Origin: Kitasatospora phosalacinea
GTDB lineage: Bacteria; Actinomycetota; Actinomycetes; Streptomycetales; Streptomycetaceae
Direction: 5' to 3'
DNA: 64,000 nt
Assembly (NCBI RefSeq): GCF_030268885.1
Contig: NZ_BSSA01000007.1
Span: 124,001 to 188,000 of the forward strand
The position numbers and the translations under genes were made by a program. Positions within the stretch are counted from its first letter, which is position 1, and the number at the start of each line of letters is the position of its first letter. The notes beneath the pieces were generated by a model, which was not told the origin of the DNA, searched no databases, and was given only the letters and a program-made list of their open reading frames with translations. Positions 1-11,049 of this stretch are shown piece after piece.

Positions 1-1606
1 CGGGCGGCGGGCACCGCGACGGACCGGCCGCCGGGCAGCAGCCCGGGCAGCGCGCCCGCCTCGACGGCGCCGCGCTCGCCGGCCCGGCGCGGCACCCAGG
101 CGAGCTTCGCCCCGGTGGCGTGCGCCAGGCGCAGCGCGGCGGTCAGGCCGCCCGCGGTCTGCGCGAGCCGTTCGCCGACCAGCACGACGGCGCCCGGGGA
201 GCGCAGCGCGTCGGCGCAGCGTCCGGCGTCGTCGGCGAGCACCTCGTCGCCCGCGAGCGCGGCCAGCCACTCGACCTCGGTGCCGGGGGCGGCGGGCAGC
301 AGCGCGCCGCGCAGCTTGGCCAGGCCGCGGGTGGCGTGGGTGGCGATCGAGAAGACCCGCAGCCCGCTCGCCCGGTTGGCCTTGCGTAGCCGCAGGAAGA
401 CGATCGGCGCCTCCTCCTCGGCCTCCAGGCCGACCAGCAGCACGGCCGGGGCCGCCTCCAGCTGCCGGTAGGAGACGCCGCCGCCGTCCAGGTCGACGCC
501 GGTGCCCGCGACGGCCGCGGCCAGGAAGTCGGCCTCCTCGCCGCTGTGCGGCCGGGAGCGGAAGTCGACGTCGTTGGTGCCGAGCGCGAGCCGGGCGAAC
601 TTGCCGTAGCCGTACGCGTCCTCGACGGTGACCCGGCCGCCCGCGAGCACCGCGGCACGCGCCCCGCGCAGCCCCTCGGCGGCCCGGGCCAGCGCCTCCG
701 GCCAGGACGCGGCGACGAGTTCGCCGCCGCGGCGGACCATCGGCGCGGTGAAGCGGTCGCGCTGCTGGGCGTAGCGGAACGCGAACCGGCCCTTGTCGCA
801 GTTCCACTCCTCGTTGACCTCCGGCTCGTTGCCGGCCAGGCGCCGCAGCACCTTGCCGCGCCGGTGGTCGGTGCGCTGCCCGCAGCCCGCCGAGCAGTGC
901 TCGCACACGGACGGGGAGGACACCAGGTCGAACGGGCGGGAGCGGAACCGGTAGGCGGCGGAGGTGAGCGCGCCGACCGGGCAGATCTGGATGGTGTTGC
1001 CGGAGAAGTACGAGTCCAGCGGCTGGTCGACGCCGGTGCCGATCTGCTGCAGCGCGCCGCGCTCCACCAGGTCGATGAACGGGTCGCCGGCGATCTGCTG
1101 CGAGAAGCGGGTGCAGCGCGCGCACAGCACGCAGCGCTCGCGGTCCAGCAGCACCTGGGTGGAGAGCGGGACGGGCTTCTCGTACGTCCGCTTGACGCCC
1201 TCGAACCGGGAGTCGGTGTCGCCGGTGGACATCGCCTGGTTCTGCAGCGGGCACTCGCCGCCCTTGTCGCAGACCGGGCAGTCCAGCGGGTGGTTGATCA
1301 GCAGCAGTTCCATCACGCCGCGCTGCGCCTTCTCGGCGACCGGCGAGGACAGCTGGGTGCGCACCACCATGCCCTCGGCGACCGGGATGGTGCAGGAGGC
1401 GACCGGCTTGCGCTGCCCCTCGACCTCCACGATGCACTGGCGGCACGCCCCGGCGGGGTCGAGCAGCGGGTGGTCGCAGAAGCGCGGGATCTGGGTGCCG
1501 ATCTGCTCGGCGGCGCGGATCACCAGCGTGCCCTTGGGGACGCTGACCTCGACGCCGTCGATGGTGAGCGTGACCAGCTCGGTCTGGGTGGAAGGCTCCG
1601 TGACCG

Positions 1607-1610
<4 letters not shown>
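1..1610 (-). CDS. nuoG: NADH-quinone oxidoreductase subunit G (partial, C-terminus outside window)
   Basis: Iron-sulfur subunit of complex I that carries electrons from NuoF towards the membrane arm. About 536 residues are present; the gene runs off the left edge. The GTG start overlaps the nuoF stop (GTGA), typical of translational coupling. From residue about 40 come the ferredoxin-type [2Fe-2S] cysteines ([15 protein letters not shown], later a Cys in VASC), then the His/Cys [4Fe-4S] motif ([14 protein letters not shown]) and a second ferredoxin-like cluster (CVLCARC, CPVGAL). A molybdopterin-oxidoreductase-like region follows ([10 protein letters not shown]). High confidence from motifs and operon position. 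Confidence 0.95.
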
Positions 1611-2964
<1,354 letters not shown>

Positions 2965-2965
<1 letters not shown>

Positions 2966-3705
2966 CACGCTTCCGTCCCTTCGTGCCGCGGGGAGACCAC
3001 CTTGGTGCCCGGGGTGCCGGGCAGCGCCTCGCCCTTGGCCAGCCGCAGGCCCGCCAGCGAGGGCGCGCCGCCCGCGCCGGACTCGTCGACGGCGCCGGGG
3101 CGCTCGTCGGCGAAGCCGGCCAGGATCCGGGAGGTCTCCTTGAACGAACAGAGCTTGGCGCCGCGGGTGGGGCGGACCTCCTGCCCGGCGCGCAGCTGGT
3201 CGACCAGCTGCTTGGCGCTCTCCGGGGTCTGGTTGTCGAAGAACTCCCAGTTGACCATCACCACGGGGGCGTAGTCGCAGGCCGCGTTGCACTCGATCCG
3301 CTCGATCGAGACCGAACCGTCCTCGGTGGTGCGGTTGTTGGCGATGCCGAGGTGCTCGGAGAGCTCGTCGAAGATCTGGTCGCCGCCGAGCACCGCGCAC
3401 AGCGTGTTGGTGCACACGCCGACGTGGTACTCGCCCGCGGGGCGCCGCCGGTACATCGTGTAGAAGGTCGCGACGGCGGTGACCTCGGCGGTGGTCAGGT
3501 CCAACTGCTCGGCGCAGAACCGGATCCCGGTCGGGGTGACGCAGCCGTCCTCGGCCTGCACCAGGTGCAGCAGCGGCAGCAGGGCGGACCTCGACTGCGG
3601 GTAGCGGGCGATCAACTCCCGCGCGTCGGCGGCGAGTCGGGCCTCCACCTCCGGCGGGTAGGGCTTGGCCGGCAGCGCCGGCAGGCCGAGTTCAGTGCTG
3701 CTCAC
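2965..3705 (-). CDS. nuoE: NADH-quinone oxidoreductase subunit E ([2Fe-2S] thioredoxin-like)
   Basis: Peripheral-arm subunit with one [2Fe-2S] cluster, partner of NuoF. The 246-residue protein has the ligand pairs CTNTLC and CNAACDYAP at the usual spacing. The GTG start at 3705 overlaps the nuoD stop (GTGA). A larger open frame extends upstream, but only this start gives a normal N-terminus ([11 protein letters not shown]). The C-terminal tail of about 60 residues, rich in Gly and Ala, follows the conserved core and is less constrained. Confidence 0.94.
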
Positions 3706-5030
3706 CGGTCCACGCCTCCCATCACCGGGTCGATCCCGGCCACCGCCACGATCACGTCGGCCAGCGGGCCGCCCTCGCACATCGCGGCCATCGTCTGCAG
3801 GTTGGTGAAGGACGGGTCGCGGAAGTGCACCCGGTAGGGCCGGGTGCCGCCGTCGCTGACCACGTGCACGCCGAGTTCGCCCTTGGGCGACTCCACCGCG
3901 GCGTAGGCCTGGCCGACCGGCACCCTGAAGCCCTCGGTGACCAGCTTGAAGTGGTGGATCAGGGCCTCCATCGAGGTGCCCATGATCTTCCGGATGTGGT
4001 CCAGCGAGTTGCCCATGCCGTCGGGGCCGACGGCCAGCTGGGACGGCCAGGCGATCTTCTTGTCGGCCACCATGACCGGCCCGGGGGCCAGCCGCTCCAG
4101 GCACTGCTCGACGATCCGCAGCGACTGCTTCATCTCCTCCAGGCGGATCAGGAACCGCCCGTAGGAGTCCGCGGTGTCGGCCACCGCGACGTCGAAGTCG
4201 TAGGTCTCGTACCCGCAGTACGGGTCGGACTTGCGCAGGTCGTGCGGCAGTCCGGTGGCCCGCAGGATCGGGCCGGTGGCGCCGAGCGCCAGGCAGCCGG
4301 GCAGGTCGAGGAAGCCGACGTCGACCAGCCGGGCCTTGAAGACCGGGTTGTCGGTGGCCAGCTTGTCGTACTCGTGCATCCGCGAGCGCAGCAGGTTGAC
4401 GCCCTCGCGGATCTTGTCGACCGCGCCGGGCGGCAGGTCCTGGGCCAGGCCGCCGGGGCGGACGTAGGCGTGGTTCATCCGCAGGCCGGTGACCAGCTCG
4501 AAGATGTCCAGGACGACCTCGCGGTCCCGGAAGCCGTAGATCATCAGGGTGGTGGAGCCGATCTCCATGCCGCCGGTGGCCAGCGCCACCAGGTGCGAGG
4601 AGATCCGGTTGAGCTCCATCATCAGCACCCGGATCACGGTGGCCCGCTCGGGCACGTCCGCGGTGATCCCGAGGAGCTTCTCCACGGCCAGGCAGTAGGC
4701 GGTCTCGTTGTAGAGCGGGGTGAGGTAGTCCATCCGCGTCACGAACGTGGTGCCCTGCACCCAGGAGCGGAACTCCATGTTCTTCTCGATGCCGGTGTGC
4801 AGGTAGCCGATGCCGCAGCGGGCCTCGGTGACCGTCTCGCCGTCGATCTCCAGGATCAGCCGCAGCACGCCGTGGGTGGACGGGTGCTGCGGGCCCATGT
4901 TGACGATGATCCGCTCGTCGTCGGCGCCGGCCACCGCCTGGGCGACCTCGCCCCAGTCGCCGCCGGTGACGGTGAAGACCCGCCCCTCGGTGGTCTCCCG
5001 GGCGCCTGCTTCGTAGTGGGTGCTGCTCAT
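3702..5030 (-). CDS. nuoD: NADH-quinone oxidoreductase subunit D (49 kDa type)
   Basis: Quinone-site subunit at the junction of peripheral and membrane arms. The 442-residue protein has the signature [15 protein letters not shown] near residue 44, the quinone-pocket region with conserved His, and the C-terminal [16 protein letters not shown] typical of NuoD and related hydrogenase large subunits. The ATG at 5030 overlaps the nuoC stop by one base. The longer upstream frame is unneeded. Length matches actinobacterial NuoD. Confidence 0.96.
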   Translation of the reverse strand: MSSTHYEAGARETTEGRVFTVTGGDWGEVAQAVAGADDERIIVNMGPQHPSTHGVLRLILEIDGETVTEARCGIGYLHTGIEKNMEFRSWVQGTTFVTRMDYLTPLYNETAYCLAVEKLLGITADVPERATVIRVLMMELNRISSHLVALATGGMEIGSTTLMIYGFRDREVVLDIFELVTGLRMNHAYVRPGGLAQDLPPGAVDKIREGVNLLRSRMHEYDKLATDNPVFKARLVDVGFLDLPGCLALGATGPILRATGLPHDLRKSDPYCGYETYDFDVAVADTADSYGRFLIRLEEMKQSLRIVEQCLERLAPGPVMVADKKIAWPSQLAVGPDGMGNSLDHIRKIMGTSMEALIHHFKLVTEGFRVPVGQAYAAVESPKGELGVHVVSDGGTRPYRVHFRDPSFTNLQTMAAMCEGGPLADVIVAVAGIDPVMGGVDR

Positions 5031-5749
5031 CAGCTGTACGACCTCCGCTGGTCGGGAGCCGGGATCTGGGCGCCCTTGTACTCGACGGGGATGCCGCCGA
5101 GCGGGTAGTCCTTGCGCTGCGGGTGGCCCAGCCAGTCGTCCGGCATCATGATCCGGGTGAGCGCCGGGTGGCCCTCGAAGACCAGGCCGAAGAAGTCGTA
5201 GGTCTCCCGCTCGTGCCAGTCGTTGGTCGGGTAGACGCTCACCACGGACGGGATCCGCGGGTCGGCGTCGGGCGCGGTGACCTCCAGCCGGATCAGCCGG
5301 CCGTGGGTGATCGAGCGCAGGTGGTAGACCGCGTGCAGCTCCCGGCCCTTGTCCTGCGGGTAGTGCACGCCGCTGACGCCCAGGCACAGTTCGAAGCGCA
5401 GCGCCGGGTCGTCGCGCAGGATCCGCACCGCCGTGAGCAGGTGCTCGCGCTCGACGTGGAAGGTCAGCTCGCCGCGGTCGACGACGGTCTTCCCGATCAC
5501 GTCGGCGACGTCGAGGCCCTGCTCCTCCAGCGCGCCCTCGAACTCGTCGGCCACCTCGTCGAAGTAGCCTCCGTACGGGCGCTCGCTGGGGCCGGGCAGC
5601 ACGATCGGCGCGGTCAGGCCGCCGAAGCCGGAGGTGTCGCCGGTGCCGCGGGCGCCGAACATGCCCTGCCGGGCGCCGACCACCTCGACCGGGATCTCCC
5701 GCCGGGTCGCCGGGACCTCGGGCTGCTGGGGCTTCTGCTCCTCGCTCAT
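5030..5749 (-). CDS. nuoC: NADH-quinone oxidoreductase subunit C (30 kDa type)
   Basis: Peripheral-arm structural subunit of complex I that packs against NuoD. The protein has 239 residues, with a family signature in its C-terminal half: [20 protein letters not shown] followed by [11 protein letters not shown]. The N-terminal 60 residues are hydrophilic and Gly-rich, an extension common in actinobacteria. The ATG at 5749 overlaps the nuoB stop (ATGA). Not fused to nuoD, unlike in enterobacteria. Confidence 0.95.
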   Translation of the reverse strand: MSEEQKPQQPEVPATRREIPVEVVGARQGMFGARGTGDTSGFGGLTAPIVLPGPSERPYGGYFDEVADEFEGALEEQGLDVADVIGKTVVDRGELTFHVEREHLLTAVRILRDDPALRFELCLGVSGVHYPQDKGRELHAVYHLRSITHGRLIRLEVTAPDADPRIPSVVSVYPTNDWHERETYDFFGLVFEGHPALTRIMMPDDWLGHPQRKDYPLGGIPVEYKGAQIPAPDQRRSYS

Positions 5750-6300
5750 CGCAGCAGCCCCCGCATCTCGCTGGTCGGGGTGGCCTGCAGCGCGAGGCGC
5801 TCGGCCTCCTCCTCGGCCCGGCGCCTGTGCACGCCGAGCTTCTCGTGCTGGATCTTCTCGTGCAGCTTGATGATCGCGTCCATCAGCATCTCCGGACGGG
5901 GCGGGCAGCCCGGCAGGTAGATGTCCACGGGGACGATGTGGTCGACGCCCTGGACGATCGCGTAGTTGTTGAACATGCCGCCGGAGGAGGCGCACACGCC
6001 CATCGAGATGACCCACTTCGGGTTCGGCATCTGGTCGTAGACCTGCCGCAGCACCGGCGCCATCTTCTGGCTGACCCGGCCGGCCACGATCATCAGGTCG
6101 GCCTGCCGGGGCGAGCCGCGGAAGACCTCCATGCCGAACCGGGCCAGGTCGTAGCGGCCCGCGCCGGTGGTCATCATCTCGATCGCGCAGCAGGCCAGAC
6201 CGAAGGTGGCCGGGAAGAGCGACGCCTTCCGCACCCAGCCCGCGGCGGCCTCCACGCTGGTGAGCAGAAAGCCGCTCGGCAGCTTCTCCTCGATACCCAT
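5746..6300 (-). CDS. nuoB: NADH-quinone oxidoreductase subunit B (carries cluster N2)
   Basis: Holds the terminal [4Fe-4S] cluster N2 that reduces quinone. The 184-residue protein has the tandem cysteines LACCAIEMM, then [10 protein letters not shown] and PGCPPRPE, which supply the four ligands. The ATG at 6300 is the natural start ([11 protein letters not shown]). It is separated from nuoA by 87 bases, the only sizeable gap in this operon, and that gap contains a weak Rex-like half site (6334-6351). Confidence 0.96.
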   Translation of the reverse strand: MGIEEKLPSGFLLTSVEAAAGWVRKASLFPATFGLACCAIEMMTTGAGRYDLARFGMEVFRGSPRQADLMIVAGRVSQKMAPVLRQVYDQMPNPKWVISMGVCASSGGMFNNYAIVQGVDHIVPVDIYLPGCPPRPEMLMDAIIKLHEKIQHEKLGVHRRRAEEEAERLALQATPTSEMRGLLR

Positions 6301-6387
6301 CAGTTCCCTCTCAATGCCCTCGAGTCCGGTGGCTTGTCCGCCCGTTCACAAACGTCCGCGCGTCCCGTGCGCGGCGGCGGCCGCGGT

Positions 6388-6747
6388 CTAGTCCCACTCC
6401 AGGCCGCCGCGGCGCCAGACGTAGGCGTAGGCGACGAACACGGTGGCGATGAACAGGAGCATCTCGACCAGCCCGAAGATCCCCAGGGCGTCGAAGCTGA
6501 CCGCCCAGGGGTAGAGGAAGACGATCTCGATGTCGAAGACGATGAACAGCATCGCCGTCAGGTAGTACTTGATCGGGAACCGACCGCCGCCCACCGGCTG
6601 CGGGGTCGGTTCGATGCCGCACTCGTACGCCTCCAACTTGGCCCGGTTGTAACGCTTCGGGCCGGTGAGCGAGGCCATCACGACGGAGCCGACCGCGAAC
6701 GCCGCCGCGATGGCACCGAGTACGAGGATCGGCGCGTAGGCATTCAT
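6388..6747 (-). CDS. nuoA: NADH-quinone oxidoreductase subunit A
   Basis: Small membrane subunit of complex I, first gene of the operon. I choose the ATG at 6747 (MNAYAPILVLGAIAAAF), which gives 119 residues, the family's normal length, and has GGAGGG about 10 bases upstream. An upstream start at 6846 would add 33 residues and is unlikely. Three hydrophobic segments are visible (residues about 5-25, 62-82, 89-110), with the conserved loop YECGIEP between the first and second. A candidate Rex operator lies 99 bases upstream of the ATG. Confidence 0.94.
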   Translation of the reverse strand: MNAYAPILVLGAIAAAFAVGSVVMASLTGPKRYNRAKLEAYECGIEPTPQPVGGGRFPIKYYLTAMLFIVFDIEIVFLYPWAVSFDALGIFGLVEMLLFIATVFVAYAYVWRRGGLEWD

Positions 6748-7192
6748 AGCCCCCGCTCCCTCCGTCCAGTCGTCCTTGACTGCAAATCGGAACCACCAGG
6801 TCACCGAGGGTGAACCGATGATCCACTTCGTGGGATCCGGCTCCATGTGAGGCAGTTCACAAAGCCAGGTTGGAGCGCATCCTATGCCTGTCCGCTTGTG
6901 ATCTGCGACACGCAGTTCCCGATGATCTTTGTGATCTTCGCCACCCGACGAAGGCCCACGAAGGCGGATCGGTCACCACTGTTCGACCCAGAGCGGGCGA
7001 TTGACCACATACAGTCGCAACACGGAGCGAAACGACCGCCGTTCGGCCACGCCCTATATCAATTCTGCGGCGGTCGAGGCAAATTTCGGAGTGATCGGGT
7101 TTACGTGATAGTGGATCTCACCCTGGCGGTGGACCCGGAGCGGCAGCCGCTTGACCCTTCGTTCACAAGCTCTCAAGAGCCCTCGGGGAGCC
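6748..7192. other. nuo upstream region (no gene)
   Basis: A 445-base intergenic stretch, noticeably less G+C-rich than its neighbours, between the 3' end of the DMT transporter gene and nuoA. It should carry the nuo promoter. Besides the Rex-like site at 6846-6861, it has a -10-like TAGGAT on the minus strand near 6880 and a partial TTCACAA half site near 7161-7168. I see no convincing coding frame. Confidence 0.6.
6846..6861 (-). promoter_or_regulatory. Candidate Rex operator upstream of nuoA
   Basis: The 16-bp sequence TGTGAGGCAGTTCACA closely matches the streptomycete Rex operator TGTGAACGCGTTCACA, with the outer TGTGA and TTCACA intact. It lies about 100 bp upstream of the nuoA ATG. Rex is an NADH/NAD+ sensing repressor known to control respiratory genes in Streptomyces. 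Direct observation is the palindrome; Rex control is inferred. Confidence 0.7.
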
Positions 7193-8176
7193 TCAGGAGC
7201 CCACGGCGGAGCGCGGCGCCCGCCGCCGCCCCCACTCGGTGCCCGCCAGCACCGCCACCGCCCCCAGCAGCGCGAGCGGGCCCGGCCGGTCCCCCGCCAG
7301 CACGATCCCGCACAGCGCCGCCCACAGCGGCTCGGTGCCCAGCAGCAGGCTCACCCGGGACGCCGAGGTGGCCCGCACCGCCCACAGCTGCACGAAGAAC
7401 GCGAACAGCGTGCACAGCAGCGACAGGTACAGCAGCAGGCCCCAGCGCGCCGCGTCGAAGGAGGCCGCCACGCTCAGCGGGGACGGGCCCGCCAACGGCG
7501 CCGCCAGCACGAACACGGCCGTGGCGAAAGCCAGTTGGACCCAGGTCAGGGCCAGTGCGTCCACCCCGCGCACCGACCGCAGCCGGGCCGTCGCCAGCAC
7601 GTTCACCGTCCGCGCCACCGCCGCGCCCAGCACCAGCAGGTCACCCGCCGACGGCGCCCGCAGCCCGCCGCCCCCGGTCAGCAGGGCCACCCCCAGCACC
7701 GACAGCCCCGCCGCCGCCAGGAACGCCCCCGACGGCGCCGAGCGCCGCAGCGCCGCCTCCGCGAGCGGCGTGAACACCATCGTCAGGCTGATCACCAGCC
7801 CCGCGTTGGTCGCCGAGGTGTGCACCACCCCGTACGTCTCCAGCAGGAACACCGCCCCCAGCACCGCCCCCAGCACCGCCCCGCCGCCCCACTGCGCCGC
7901 CGACAGCCCACGCAGCCGCCGCCACGCCACCGCCCCCAGCACCGGCAGCACCAGGGCGAACCGCAGCGCCAGCACCGCCACCACCGTCCGGTCCTCCGCC
8001 ACCTGCCGGACCGCCCAGAAGCTCGACCCCCACACCACCGCCACCACCAGCAGCGGCAGGTCCCGCCACGCCTGCGAACGGACGGGTTCGATCGACACGA
8101 CGGCCACGGCACGGCTCCCGGAGCACTCGACGGGGGCCCGTGCGGCGTCGGACGGGAGGGGTACGGAGGCCGCCAC
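7193..8176 (-). CDS. EamA/DMT-family transporter
   Basis: Probable inner-membrane metabolite exporter of the drug/metabolite transporter superfamily; substrate unknown. The 327-residue frame has about ten hydrophobic segments after a polar N-terminus and two EamA-type repeats; the first begins LPLLVVAVVWGSSFWAVR and the second DLLVLGAAVARTVNVLA. The start is uncertain: GTG at 8176 has a purine run too close, while GTG at 8098 (SIEPVRSQAWRDL) gives a more normal N-terminus. Cotranscription with neighbours is not evident. Confidence 0.85.
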   Translation of the reverse strand: MAASVPLPSDAARAPVECSGSRAVAVVSIEPVRSQAWRDLPLLVVAVVWGSSFWAVRQVAEDRTVVAVLALRFALVLPVLGAVAWRRLRGLSAAQWGGGAVLGAVLGAVFLLETYGVVHTSATNAGLVISLTMVFTPLAEAALRRSAPSGAFLAAAGLSVLGVALLTGGGGLRAPSAGDLLVLGAAVARTVNVLATARLRSVRGVDALALTWVQLAFATAVFVLAAPLAGPSPLSVAASFDAARWGLLLYLSLLCTLFAFFVQLWAVRATSASRVSLLLGTEPLWAALCGIVLAGDRPGPLALLGAVAVLAGTEWGRRRAPRSAVGS

Positions 8177-8246
8177 TCTCCCGCACGCGGAAGGCGGCGG
8201 GCAAGCGCTTTCGCGCCCGCCCGCCGCCTTCCGGGGCCCGGGTCGG

Positions 8247-9527
8247 TCAGGCGCGCGGCGCCACCTTGGCCAGGCCGTTGATGATCCGGTCCGCGACGTC
8301 GCCGCCGGTCGGGTCGGTCAGGTTGGCCAGCAGCTTGAGGACGAACTTCATCAGCACGGGGTGGGTCAGGCCGCGCTCGGCGGCGATCCGCATCACCTTG
8401 TCGTTGCCGATCAGCTTCACGAAGGCCCGGCCGAGCGTGTAGTAGCCGCCGTAGGTGTCCTTGAGCAGCTGCGGGTAGCGGGCCAGGGCGCGCTCGCGGC
8501 CCTCGGGGGTGATCCGGGCCATGGCCTGGACGATGACGCCCGCGGCGAGCTGGCCGGATTCCATCGCATAGGCGATGCCCTCGCCGTTGAACGGGTTGAC
8601 CAGGCCGCCCGCGTCGCCGACCAGCAGCAGGCCGCGGGTGTAGTGCGGCTGCCGGTTGAAGGCCATCGGCAGGGCGGCGCCGCGGATCGGCTCGGTCATG
8701 TTCTCCGGCGTGTAGCCCCACTCCTCGGGCATGCCGGCGCACCAGCTCTTCAGCACCTCGCGCCAGTTCAGGTCGCCGAAGGCGGGCGAGGAGTTGAGGA
8801 TGCCCAGACCCACGTTGGAGGTGCCGTCGCCCATGCCGAAGATCCAGCCGTAGCCGGGCAGCAGCTTCCTCTGCCCGCCGCGGGTGTCCCACAGCTCCAG
8901 CCAGGACTCCAGGTAGTCGTCGTCGTGCCGGGGCGAGGTGAAGTACGTCCGGTAGGCGACGCCCATCGGCCGGGACTCGATCCGGTGCAGGCCCATCGCC
9001 AGCGACAGCCGGGTGGAGTTGCCGTCCGCGGCGACCACCAGCGGCGCGTGGAACTCGACCTCGCGCTTGTCCGGCCCGAGCTTGGCGGTGACGCCGGTGA
9101 TCCGCCCGGTGCGGTCCTGGACGGGGCCGCTGACGTTGCAGTTCTCGTACAGCCGGGCGCCGGCCTTCTGCGCCTGCCGGGCCAGCAGCTCGTCGAAGTC
9201 GGCGCGCTTGCGCACCAGGCCGTAGTCGGGGAAGGCGGCCAGGTCCGGCCAGTCCAGCTCCAGCCGGACGCCGCCGCCGATGATCCGCAGGCCCTTGTTC
9301 TGCAGCCAGCCGTTCTCGGCGGACACGTCGACGCCCATGTCGACCAACTGCTTGACGGCGCGCGGGGTCAGGCCGTCCCCGCACACCTTCTCGCGCGGGA
9401 ACTCGGTCTTCTCCAGCAGCAGCACGTCCAGGCCCGCCTGGGCCAGCCAGTACGCGGTGCTGGAGCCGGCCGGACCGGCGCCGACCACGATGACGTCGGC
9501 GGTGGACTCGACGGCGGTCTCGGTCAT
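8247..9527 (-). CDS. Geranylgeranyl reductase-family FAD oxidoreductase, possible menaquinone reductase
   Basis: FAD-dependent reductase of the digeranylgeranyl-glycerophospholipid/geranylgeranyl reductase family, 426 residues. The Rossmann FAD site VIVVGAGPAGSSTAYWLA sits near the N-terminus, with GDGLTPRAV and the second FAD motif LLVGDAGGLVNPFNGEGI downstream. The ATG at 9527 has GGAGAG at good spacing. The next gene upstream is menG, and menaquinone genes surround it, so partial saturation of the menaquinone isoprenoid tail (MenJ-like) is the best guess. That substrate is inferred from context only. Confidence 0.85.
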   Translation of the reverse strand: MTETAVESTADVIVVGAGPAGSSTAYWLAQAGLDVLLLEKTEFPREKVCGDGLTPRAVKQLVDMGVDVSAENGWLQNKGLRIIGGGVRLELDWPDLAAFPDYGLVRKRADFDELLARQAQKAGARLYENCNVSGPVQDRTGRITGVTAKLGPDKREVEFHAPLVVAADGNSTRLSLAMGLHRIESRPMGVAYRTYFTSPRHDDDYLESWLELWDTRGGQRKLLPGYGWIFGMGDGTSNVGLGILNSSPAFGDLNWREVLKSWCAGMPEEWGYTPENMTEPIRGAALPMAFNRQPHYTRGLLLVGDAGGLVNPFNGEGIAYAMESGQLAAGVIVQAMARITPEGRERALARYPQLLKDTYGGYYTLGRAFVKLIGNDKVMRIAAERGLTHPVLMKFVLKLLANLTDPTGGDVADRIINGLAKVAPRA

Positions 9528-9622
9528 ACGGGGCTCTCTCCTGAGCGCGTCGGGGTCACGGGGTCGGGCACGGCCGCCCCGCCGACGCCTTCCCGGCGGA
9601 CGGGGTGCCGAACCACCGCAGT

Positions 9623-10333
9623 CTACGGGGCCTTGAAGCCGCGGTGGAGGGCGACGATGCCGCCGGTCAGGTTGCGCCACGCCACCTTCGTCCAGCCCGC
9701 CTGCTGCAGCTGGGCGGCCAGCGCGGGCTGGTCCGGCCAGGACCGGATCGACTCCGCGAGGTACACGTACGCCTCCGGGTTGGACGACACCCTGGTCGCC
9801 ACCGGCGGCAGCGCACGCATCAGGTACTCGGTGTAGACCGTGCGGAACGGCGTCCAGGTCGGCGTGGAGAACTCGCAGATCACCAACTTGCCGCCGGGCT
9901 TGGTCACCCGCAGCATCTCCCGCAGCGCGACCTCGTGCTCCTGCACGTTGCGCAGCGCGAACGAGATCGTCACGGCGTCGAAGGACTCGTCCGCGAACGG
10001 CAGCCGGGTCGCGTCGCCCGCGGTCAGCGCGAGTTCGGGGTGGCGGTTCTTGCCCTCGGTCAGCATCCCGATCGAGAAGTCGCACGGCACCACGTCGGCG
10101 CCGGCCTCCAGGAAGGGCAGCGAGGACGTCCCGGTGCCCGCACCGAGGTCCAGGATCCGCTGGCCCGCGACGGCCCCCACCGCATCGGCCACCGCCCGCC
10201 GCCACAACCGGGCCTGGCCCAGCGAGAGCACGTCGTTGGTGCGGTCGTACTTGGCCGCGACGTCGTCGAACATGGCGGCGACGTCCTGCGGCTGCTTGTC
10301 CAGATGGGCTCGGGTCACGAGCCCATTGTTCAC
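9623..10333 (-). CDS. menG: Demethylmenaquinone methyltransferase
   Basis: SAM-dependent C-methylation of demethylmenaquinone, the last step of menaquinone synthesis. The 236-residue protein is of normal UbiE/MenG length, with the N-terminal [20 protein letters not shown] signature, SAM-binding [12 protein letters not shown], and [19 protein letters not shown] typical of the family. GTG at 10333 is taken as the start; a GTG five codons later is possible. It sits 95 bases upstream of the FAD reductase and in the same orientation. Confidence 0.94.
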   Translation of the reverse strand: MNNGLVTRAHLDKQPQDVAAMFDDVAAKYDRTNDVLSLGQARLWRRAVADAVGAVAGQRILDLGAGTGTSSLPFLEAGADVVPCDFSIGMLTEGKNRHPELALTAGDATRLPFADESFDAVTISFALRNVQEHEVALREMLRVTKPGGKLVICEFSTPTWTPFRTVYTEYLMRALPPVATRVSSNPEAYVYLAESIRSWPDQPALAAQLQQAGWTKVAWRNLTGGIVALHRGFKAP

Positions 10334-10362
10334 CTTGCGGTGCCGCGGACCTCAACCAGGGC

Positions 10363-10920
10363 TCACCGCAGGGCGCGGCGGCCCCCCTTGCGGCGGCGCC
10401 GGGAGCGCTTGCCGTGGGTCAGCGCGGGCATCCCCTCCGCGGCGAACGCGACCGTGAACGCGGCCCGTTCCCGCTCCGCGCCCGCCCGGCCGCGCCGGAT
10501 CCGCCACAGGCACAGCGCGCACAGCAGCACCGCCGCGGGCACGCTGGTCTGCGCCAACCCGACGCCCACCGGCTGCGGGTAGGTCTTCCCGCACACCCGC
10601 ACCGCACCGGGGTCGTCCGCCGCGTGCTCCAGGCAGATCGGGTCGCCCACCCGCGCGTCCGACGGCAGCCACAGGTCCGCGGCGGTCAGCCGCCGCCCGT
10701 CCGCCGGGTACGCGACCTGGCTGTACGTGCCGCTGCCGCCGGGGAGTTGGGTGACCGTCCCCTCGACCCGCACCGGGTGCGCGTCGATCCGGTCGGCCTG
10801 GTCGGCCTGGCGCCACCCCAGCAGGCACATCGCCACCGCCACCACCGCGCTCAGCACGGCTCCGACGTACCACCCCCGGCCGGTGCGGCTCCGAGGACGT
10901 TCGGGGGTCGCGGCTCGCAT
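10363..10920 (-). CDS. Two-TM membrane protein, DUF3592-like
   Basis: I do not recognise a firm function. The 185-residue protein has one hydrophobic helix at residues about 20-40 (GWYVGAVLSAVVAVAMCLLGW), an extracytoplasmic domain of about 90 residues with two cysteines (ICLEHAADD, RVCGKTYP), a second helix (SVPAAVLLCALCLWRI), and a basic cytoplasmic tail rich in Arg and Lys. The layout resembles DUF3592 proteins. ATG at 10920 is preferred because AGGA lies about eight bases upstream; a start 51 bases earlier is also open. Confidence 0.75.
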   Translation of the reverse strand: MRAATPERPRSRTGRGWYVGAVLSAVVAVAMCLLGWRQADQADRIDAHPVRVEGTVTQLPGGSGTYSQVAYPADGRRLTAADLWLPSDARVGDPICLEHAADDPGAVRVCGKTYPQPVGVGLAQTSVPAAVLLCALCLWRIRRGRAGAERERAAFTVAFAAEGMPALTHGKRSRRRRKGGRRALR

Positions 10921-11049
10921 ACGTCCTGTTCCTGACTCGGGCTGAGGTCTGAACCGGGATGTTAGCCGCAAAGGGCTCCCCGGGTCACGGGGAGTCAGAA
11001 AGGCGGGTACGCTTCGCCGTCGAACGAACCGTCCCCGTCGCCGTTCCCG

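Noticed and set aside
7151..7168. Second Rex-like site near the DMT transporter 3' end
   Set aside because: Only the TTCACAA arm is good; the other arm is too diverged to call.
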